Assembly: GCA_950295325.1 (NCBI GenBank)
Contig: OX485803.1
Coordinates: 72,619,554-72,683,553, forward strand
Length of the DNA: 64,000 nt
Source of the DNA: Polytrichum commune
Taxonomy: Eukaryota; Streptophyta; Polytrichopsida; Polytrichales; Polytrichaceae
Direction: 5' to 3'
Numbering within the stretch: position 1 is the stretch's first letter; every line of letters starts with the position of its first letter. Positions 58,159 to 64,000 of this stretch are shown piece after piece. The notes under the pieces are model-generated. The model was not told the origin of the DNA. It did no database searches and saw nothing but the letters and a program-made list of their open reading frames with translations. The position numbers and the translations under genes were made by a program.

Positions 58159-58639
58159 AATTTTATGTACTTAGCAATAGTACCATGCATTAATTTATTT
58201 TATATATAGATAAATATAGTTATTTTTTGGGGCGGGGGAGAAGGGTAATAGTGTGGTGGAGGTGGAATTAGAATTATGGTATAAGTAAATTTTTTAATAT
58301 ATATTTTTAATTTATTTTGTATGTAGCCACTAGTACGTGGGTCATAGGTGTGCTGTCATAGGTCATTATAGCTCTTAAACCAGTTAGGTAGCCGGCCCAA
58401 CAACCAATTAAAAAAAATCAAAGTGTCTAGATTGGTGTCATTTTCATAACACCATCCATCGCAATTATGCGTCATGACTGCGTTTGCAATGCAATCATTC
58501 CGCAATATTATGCTAACCTTGTGAAGGATTATTTTTATTCATTTATCAATTAATCTCGTTGTAGTGGTTAATAAAAGTTACATAGTAAAATATTGAGTCA
58601 ATTGGAGAAATTTTGATTTACAAAGTTCCTTAATAAGTA

Positions 58640-58670
58640 CTCCCTCCGTTTCATATCAAAAGTTACGTTT
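58640..58670 (+). repeat. Left TIR of the mariner-like element
   Basis: 31 bp, identical to the reverse complement of the right TIR, preceded by TA. Confidence 0.95.
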
Positions 58671-58926
58671 CACTAAATATGTGGGATTAAGGTCATTTTT
58701 CGCATTTTTAGCACGAAATTGTGTGCGTTGTATAGCTCTCACTAAGCACTTTCCGGTGAGCTAGGGGTGTCCAAAAAAAAATCAAAATTTTTTTAACACC
58801 AATTTCATTGGAAGCCCGTCATTTTGGGCGGATGGCACCGAAGCTCATTTGCTAATGAGTAGTGAGGTTGAGACTCGTGCTCCTTAAGGTTTGTGTTTAG
58901 GGTTAGGGTTTTTGAGAAGAAACGGC

Positions 58927-60329
58927 ATGGCGATGTCCATTTCTGATGAAATCGATGTTGACGGTGATGCTCATGGAGTGGAGATGGAGCCCATTGTGAA
59001 CAACAAGAAAAAGCCCAACCTGGGTAATGAGAACCGCTAGTTGATCTACCAAAAGTTGTTCGCCAAGCAGCGAGACGATGGATCGCTCCCGAAAGGTGTT
59101 TTACTCAATGTTGGCAAGGAGTTCGGTGTCACACGTCAATCCATCTCGCAAATCTGGAATCGTGGAAAGCAATCACTTGCGGCTGGCGATCGGTTGGCCA
59201 ACATATTGAATCGTAAGCAAAAGACAGGTCGCAAGAAGAAAATCATCGACATGGATCGGATTAAGGCGGTTCCGCTAAGACAACGCGGAACTCTGCGGGC
59301 ATTAGCAGCTGCGCTTGGCGACGTGTCATCCACGACCAGTCATTGTCGCATTAAGGACAAGAGTCTCAGATTCCATTCAAGTGCGGTTAAGCCTTTCCTC
59401 ACCGATGTGAACAAGTTGGAGCGGTTGAAGTTTTGCCTGTCCATGTTGACGTACGACACCTTGCAGCACCGGGATTACGAGTTCGACAGCATGATGTGGC
59501 GTATCCATTTGGACAAAAAGTGGTTCCAGGTGACGAGAACCCAGACCGGATACATCCTTGCGCCAGACGAGACGGACCCTCATCGTACGTGCAAGAGCAA
59601 GCGCTTTATTGACAAGATCATGTTCCTCTATGTTGTCGCGCGACCTCGATGGGATACAGTTCGGAATCAATATTTCGACGGCAAGATCGGAATGTACCCA
59701 TTCATTAGGGTTGAGAAGGCCAAGAGGGCCAGCCGCAATCGCCCAAGAGGGCAGACATGATCAAGCCGGTGGATGTCGATCGGGAAATGTCGCGTCGGAT
59801 GCTGATCGAGAAGGTGCTCCCAGACATTCGTGCGAATTTCCCGAAAGGATGGGACGGGATGGGCCTTGAACGGGAGATTGAGCTTCAGCAAGACAACGCG
59901 ACACCCCATGTTAATGGCGATGATGAAGAGCTCGCTCCTGAGCTCGTCAAGGACGGCATCAAGATCGTGCTCGTCAATCAGCCGCCGAATTCGCCTGACA
60001 TGAACGTTCTAGACTTGGGATTCTTCCGCGCAATTCAATCGTTGCAACACACTCTGCCTCAAGAGGGGTACGCTGGGATCATCAATGCGACAACAAAGGC
60101 CTTCGAATTGATGTCGACGGACGCGTTGAACAATGTTTTTCTCACTTGGCAGTCGTGCATGATTGAGGCCATCATGACTGAGGGTTCGAATCACTATAAG
60201 ATTCCACACATGGGAAAGGCAGCGTTGCAGAGCAGGGGCGAACTTCTTCACACTTTGCGTTGTTTGGCAGAAATTGTTAGGAATGCTCGTGAATTTGTTG
60301 AAGGCAACACGCCCGTTCATCACCATTGA
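58927..60329 (+). pseudogene. Mariner-like transposase (DD39D), broken by one stop and one frameshift
   Basis: The gene starts with ATG at 58927. A TAG at 59038 interrupts the frame just before LIYQKLFAKQ, where plant MLE proteins usually have Gln. The N-terminal helix-turn-helix is VGKEFGVTRQSISQIW, followed by a second helix-turn-helix region with KAVPLRQRGTLRALAAALG. The first catalytic Asp is in HLDKKWF (about 59512); the usual residue after it is Glu, here Lys. The frame closes at 59758. The rest lies in the next frame from 59757 (MIKPVDVDREMSRRM), so one base was lost or two gained near 59750. The second Asp is in QQDNATPHV (about 59892) and the third in NVLDLGFF (about 60012). Exactly 39 residues separate these, the plant DD39D signature. 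Codons are GC-rich against AT-rich flanks. The enzyme would cut and paste the element at TA sites but cannot be made intact from this copy. Confidence 0.93.
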
Positions 60330-60539
60330 CGAATGATACACATAAAACCGTGTTGATGTTTGGGTTTAGGTTGAGTTCAAAAATCAATTGTTAAATAAGT
60401 GTAAATTGTTAGTTGATTGACTTGGTAGTTCATCAGCGACAACATTTACATTGTTTATAGCAACATTCCAATTCGTTTGACGAAGTTTGAAAGAACTTTC
60501 ACCAAACGTATCTTTTGTTTCGTAACGCAAATTATGTCC

Positions 60540-60570
60540 AAACGTAACTTTTGATATGAAACGGAGGGAG
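60540..60570 (-). repeat. Right TIR of the mariner-like element
   Basis: 31 bp, identical to the left TIR read on the other strand, followed by TA. Confidence 0.95.
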
Positions 60571-60572
60571 TA

Positions 60573-61710
60573 ACATCCTAAGAGGATAAGTATTAAAAGA
60601 GTATTTGATGATTCTTTTAGGATTGACTAGGCCAAAGTCAATCAATAAGTAGTTGATAACGATAAGAGTTTAAAATACTTTAAGAATTCAAAGTAACTAT
60701 GCACCAAAACGATCAAATGAGTGTAGCAAATGATATTGACTAGCGAAAACGTCATTTTGATCCAACCAATTCACCTCGATAATGTAAGATCCAATTTGAC
60801 AAGTGTTTTTTAACACTATCAAATCAAAAATTGATAAAAAAAAAATTAAATGAAAAAAATCGACAGTAGCTAAAATGATCCAATGCAAGGGGGGGACGTG
60901 CTCAAGCAAGAGTCAACAAAATGACTCATTTAGAGCATTAAATTTTTATTGATGCATTTTTTATATTCTCCAATTTCAGTTGTTTTCTAAGTTTTAGACT
61001 TCAAAAAATACAAGCTTCTTCATTTTTACTTTTCAGGTTTTTTAATTCCAACCGTTTGCGACCTTAATTAACACCATCCTTGATTGAAGGACCCATTACT
61101 TAGTAACTTAATAGTTTTGAATGATAATGTTTTCTAAGAGGGAGTGAGGTTGTTGTCATCATTTCATAAAAAATTATTTGTAAAATTCATTAAATTCTTG
61201 TTCTCTTGTTTAAGGTTGCACTGTATTCTTTCTTTATATGTTGGTGAAGTATAATTAGAATCTATGGAATGTTGCATTAGTTAGTGATTTAAGGCCGAAA
61301 AGGACAACAAACTTTAGAAATTTACTAAATCTTACTCTAAGGTCCAATTCTACCATCTCGTATATGCATAGATAGCTATTAAAGTTTATTTCCAACAAAA
61401 TTAGATTTATAGAAATCCAAATGTCCATTTAGAAATAATAGGCATTTTTGTAAAATAACTTGTATTTTTATACTGTTGATTTTGTGACTTCAGCCCGACA
61501 CGCTAGAGTGTTTATTTTCTACGAATTTTATACTTCTAGGTAGATATTGAAGTTATATTTTTATTCTAACTGGTATTATTTCATTCTAAAAAATTTACTA
61601 GAAGTTATGAGCATTTTTATAAGATAGCTGAGAAAAACTTCTCATCTTCACCTTCTTTTTTAAATAATTTGAAATTTAAAAATATCATATTAATTTTACA
61701 ATTATCTTAT
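60573..61710. other. Unassigned AT-rich region
   Basis: No gene or repeat boundary recognised. Confidence 0.3.
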
Positions 61711-61925
61711 ATTTGAATTTTAGTATGATAAGTACATTAAAAGGGTCTAAGTTGTTTATTCGACAGCATCTAAGTTTGTATGATACTAATTATAATATGT
61801 TTAGAAGGTCTTATTATGACATTTTCACTCACAAGACTTTAAAATATTAAAATGTATTATTTATGAACTAAGGAGAAGTCCAAACCAAGTCCTTGGTTTA
61901 AAAACCTAAAGGGTTTTTTTTTTTT
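61711..61925 (+). repeat. Direct repeat left of gypsy gag remnant (possible 5' LTR)
   Basis: Shares aaaagggtctaag, cacaagactt or cacaaggctt, gaactaaggagaagtccaaa and aacctaaag with 63208-63420, in the same order. A ttggtgcgtccgtcggt stretch lies about 25 bp after it, where a primer-binding site would be, but this is only loosely similar to known ones. Confidence 0.55.
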
Positions 61926-62639
61926 TTGATTTTACATTTTGGTGCGTCCGTCGGTAGTCTAAAGAATAATCTTGATTTTAGTAAGATAGTTTTAGTGTTT
62001 AGATGTTTATAGACAACAAAGATATATGTAGTATAGAGTAAATGTAGAAGTAGAGGTTCATCATAATTATATATAAAATAATAATAAATGATTGGTTAAA
62101 ACATATAGAATTAATTTATGGTCGATGTTTTTGTGTCCAATTCCGAATGCGTAGCGATTCAAACCATAAAACCTTCAAATGATGATACATTACCTCTACG
62201 ATATTTGAGGATAATACTATCTGGAAGCAACCGCTTTTTGAACTCATCTCACTACACAACTCTTGGCGTACGGGAATTAAGATGAAACGATGTATTAAAC
62301 TAGGAATATATATATATATTTAAATTTTTTTTTCACAGCTTTAAGGCGGTACATCGTTATAGATGGTGATAAAGTTTACAAAATTTCGACTCGTTGTTTG
62401 AACATAATTGATTGATTAATTTTTTTTTGTTTTTTTTTAAATTGGGTAAACATGAAATGTATTGTTCTTATTTGAGTAATTATAGAGTGACTAGATCACA
62501 ACTAAATACAAAATTCTATTTGTAATATGATAGAAAAAAATAATAAGATGAATGTAGGCTGTCGATACTTAGTATGGCTTTTCAAGCACCTTATCCATGG
62601 TGCAATCTTTGGGGCTTCCTCCCGCTATTTTTATGATTT

Positions 62640-63170
62640 AATTTTTCTCGTTTGATGGAAGGTCTAACCAAGATCCATGGGCTGATATAAATGTTTTATG
62701 ATATAGTGCTTATATATTTGATCAATAATGACCATTATGGTTTACTTTGGTTTTCCTCTAGCTTGAAAGATAAAACACTAGAATGGTTTTGCTCTAATTC
62801 TACCTCATATTTTTTTATGTGATCTTCTTTTCGAGATGCGTTTTTACAAAAATTTGAGACCGTTGTAGATTAACGTGATACGCTTATTGTGTTGTCTCAA
62901 TTAAAGCAAATAGAACATAAGACTATCATGGAGTTTCGTGGTGTTTCAAATCGGTGAAGGATGGGTGTGATGCGGCTTAGCTTAAAAAAAATTAATTTAA
63001 AAAAATTTGGTTTCTTCCTTGAGGCGTTATAATAGTGTGTGTTGTGGAAGGTAGTTATGTAAGATCCGACAACTGTGCAACAAACGATGAAACTCTTTTT
63101 GATGATTGAAAGAATAGATCCAAAAATGGATAAGGTAAGATATAAAAAGGTGTCAATGCTTCAATATTTT
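62640..63170 (+). pseudogene. Ty3/gypsy-type retrotransposon gag remnant
   Basis: On + with several stops: SLKDKTLEWFCSNS, then SSFRDAFLQKFETVVD (about 62820-62870), then TLIVLSQLKQIEHKTIMEF (about 62880-62940). This is the order of the Retrotrans_gag domain (W-F or W-Y ... F ... F ... L..LKQ ... S..EF). DPWADINVL lies upstream. No pol sequence follows before the right-hand direct repeat. Confidence 0.65.
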
Positions 63171-63207
63171 CCAGTATCTATGGATATGCCTCAATAGACC
63201 ATTTTGT

Positions 63208-63420
63208 ATTTTAATTTTAATAGGATAACTATCATAAAAGGGTCTAAGCTATATATTACACGACAACTAAACTTGTATTAAATTAATCAAACATTTAGAA
63301 TGGTTAATTGGGACATTTTTATTCACAAGGCTTCTGAATCTTAAAAGAGGTCATTCGTGAACTAAGGATAAGTCCAAACCATCCCTTTGACTTGGAAACC
63401 TAAAGAGTGTTTATTTTACC
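63208..63420 (+). repeat. Direct repeat right of gypsy gag remnant (possible 3' LTR)
   Basis: Partner of 61711-61925, 1.5 kb away. If the pair is LTRs, the element lost all of pol. Confidence 0.55.
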
Positions 63421-63894
63421 TCACAAACCTCATTTTTGTACTAGTGAGAGGTGGTCTATAAAATATTCATGACATGTATTTATTTTCGTATGGTTGGATC
63501 AAGTAAGTTGTTGGTGTTGGGGTGGTGGTTATTGGTAGGCTTATATGTGGTAATAATGGTTGATTGTGATGTGAATGTTAGTGTGGCTAGGAGCAATTAC
63601 TTACTTGGTTTGTTGAATGGCGTCTTTAATTAATTTTCAGGATGCTTTGTATTTTGTTTTAAGATTTATTTTAATGATATATTATTTGGATGGTTGGGTT
63701 TTAGACTTAATTGATAGTTGTATTGCTATACATGTAGAATTTGTTTAGATATTTATGGGCACTATTTTTTTGTTTAGTAGATAATAATACGTATCTAGGA
63801 GCTTTTCACTATGTTTTCTCTATTGATGTTTTTTTGTGTAAGACATTTTTGTTAATTTGCGTCAATGTGTAGTTCATATGTTCTTTCTAATAAG

Positions 63895-64000
63895 ACACCA
63901 CGGGCCTTGGCTTGGTTGTTAGGGCTCATGGCCCCCAATATGAGGAGGTTGTGGGTTCTATTCCCCATGCCGGCGTGGTGTGTGAGCCCAAAGTATGTGC
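63895..64000 (+). mobile_element. tRNA-derived SINE-like head, cut by the window edge
   Basis: An A-box-like tggcttggttgttagg begins at 63908 and a B-box-like gggttctattccc at 63953, spaced as in a tRNA gene. The text between does not fold into a proper anticodon arm. This is the usual look of a plant SINE 5' region. The body and tail lie beyond the window. Confidence 0.55.

Larger units (their letters stand above)
58640..60570 (+). mobile_element. Mariner-like element (plant MLE, 1931 bp) with perfect 31-bp TIRs
   Basis: TIRs at 58640-58670 and 60540-60570 are exact reverse complements and start ctccctccgtttcatatcaa, the classic plant mariner/Stowaway end. A TA target duplication flanks both (58638-58639 and 60571-60572). 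An inexact second copy of the terminal motif lies just inside the right end (60503-60526), as seen in mariner elements that carry subterminal repeats. The interior holds one transposase gene with two visible lesions. Perfect TIRs suggest recent activity or gene conversion. Confidence 0.95.

Noticed and set aside
59377-59909. Frames on - inside the mariner transposase
   Set aside because: Antisense shadows of the transposase; the + strand carries the DD39D domain.
1-64000. CRISPR arrays, bacterial-type operons, rRNA genes
   Set aside because: No regularly spaced identical repeats with unique spacers, no ribosome-binding-site gene clusters and no rRNA-like blocks were seen; the spliced gene and plant transposons show a eukaryotic nuclear window.

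Overview
The window looks like an intergenic-rich stretch of a large, AT-rich, transposon-laden land-plant nuclear genome. The evidence is one GT-AG spliced trihelix transcription-factor gene, plant mariner, PIF/Harbinger and Ty1/copia remnants, an L1-type LINE fragment, and many small inverted-repeat elements. The LINE and copia fragments resemble elements I associate with ferns or other non-flowering vascular plants. That placement is an inference from memory and is not proven here.

Only two host-type protein genes can be supported. The first is a three-exon gene on + (coding 11706-15402; about 428 residues). It encodes a trihelix (SANT/Myb-like) DNA-binding protein with an acidic, His/Gly-rich N-terminus and a C-terminal region that resembles a SAM domain. 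Its first intron holds diverged copies of a roughly 150-bp repeat. The second is a single-exon gene on - (19572-19916) for a 114-residue secreted small-peptide precursor, with a clear signal peptide and a Pro/Gly/Ser-rich C-terminus. Upstream of it lie three diverged tandem modules, each carrying a TATA-like sequence.

Everything else is transposon-derived or unassigned. From left to right: a pogo/Tigger-like C-terminal remnant (0.6-1.3 kb); MITE-like elements and foldbacks (3-11 kb and 21-22 kb); a broken PIF/Harbinger transposase (25.6-26.6 kb, -); a 35-bp minisatellite (27.6-27.9 kb); a MITE nest with a 53-bp-arm hairpin (28.9-29.7 kb); an internally deleted copia element (about 31.1-34.2 kb, -); an L1-like LINE 3' fragment (34.8-36.5 kb, +); further MITEs, tandem duplications and dispersed repeats (36.6-58.2 kb), including a second pogo-like remnant (50.1-51 kb, -) and a 245-bp Mutator-type MITE with a 9-bp target duplication; an almost intact 1.93-kb mariner-like element with perfect 31-bp inverted repeats and TA duplications (58640-60570); a decayed gypsy-type gag bracketed by direct repeats (61.7-63.4 kb); and a tRNA-derived SINE-like sequence running off the right edge.

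The mariner transposase is GC-richer than its surroundings and has only two obvious lesions, so it is probably the youngest identifiable insertion. Most other elements are heavily decayed.
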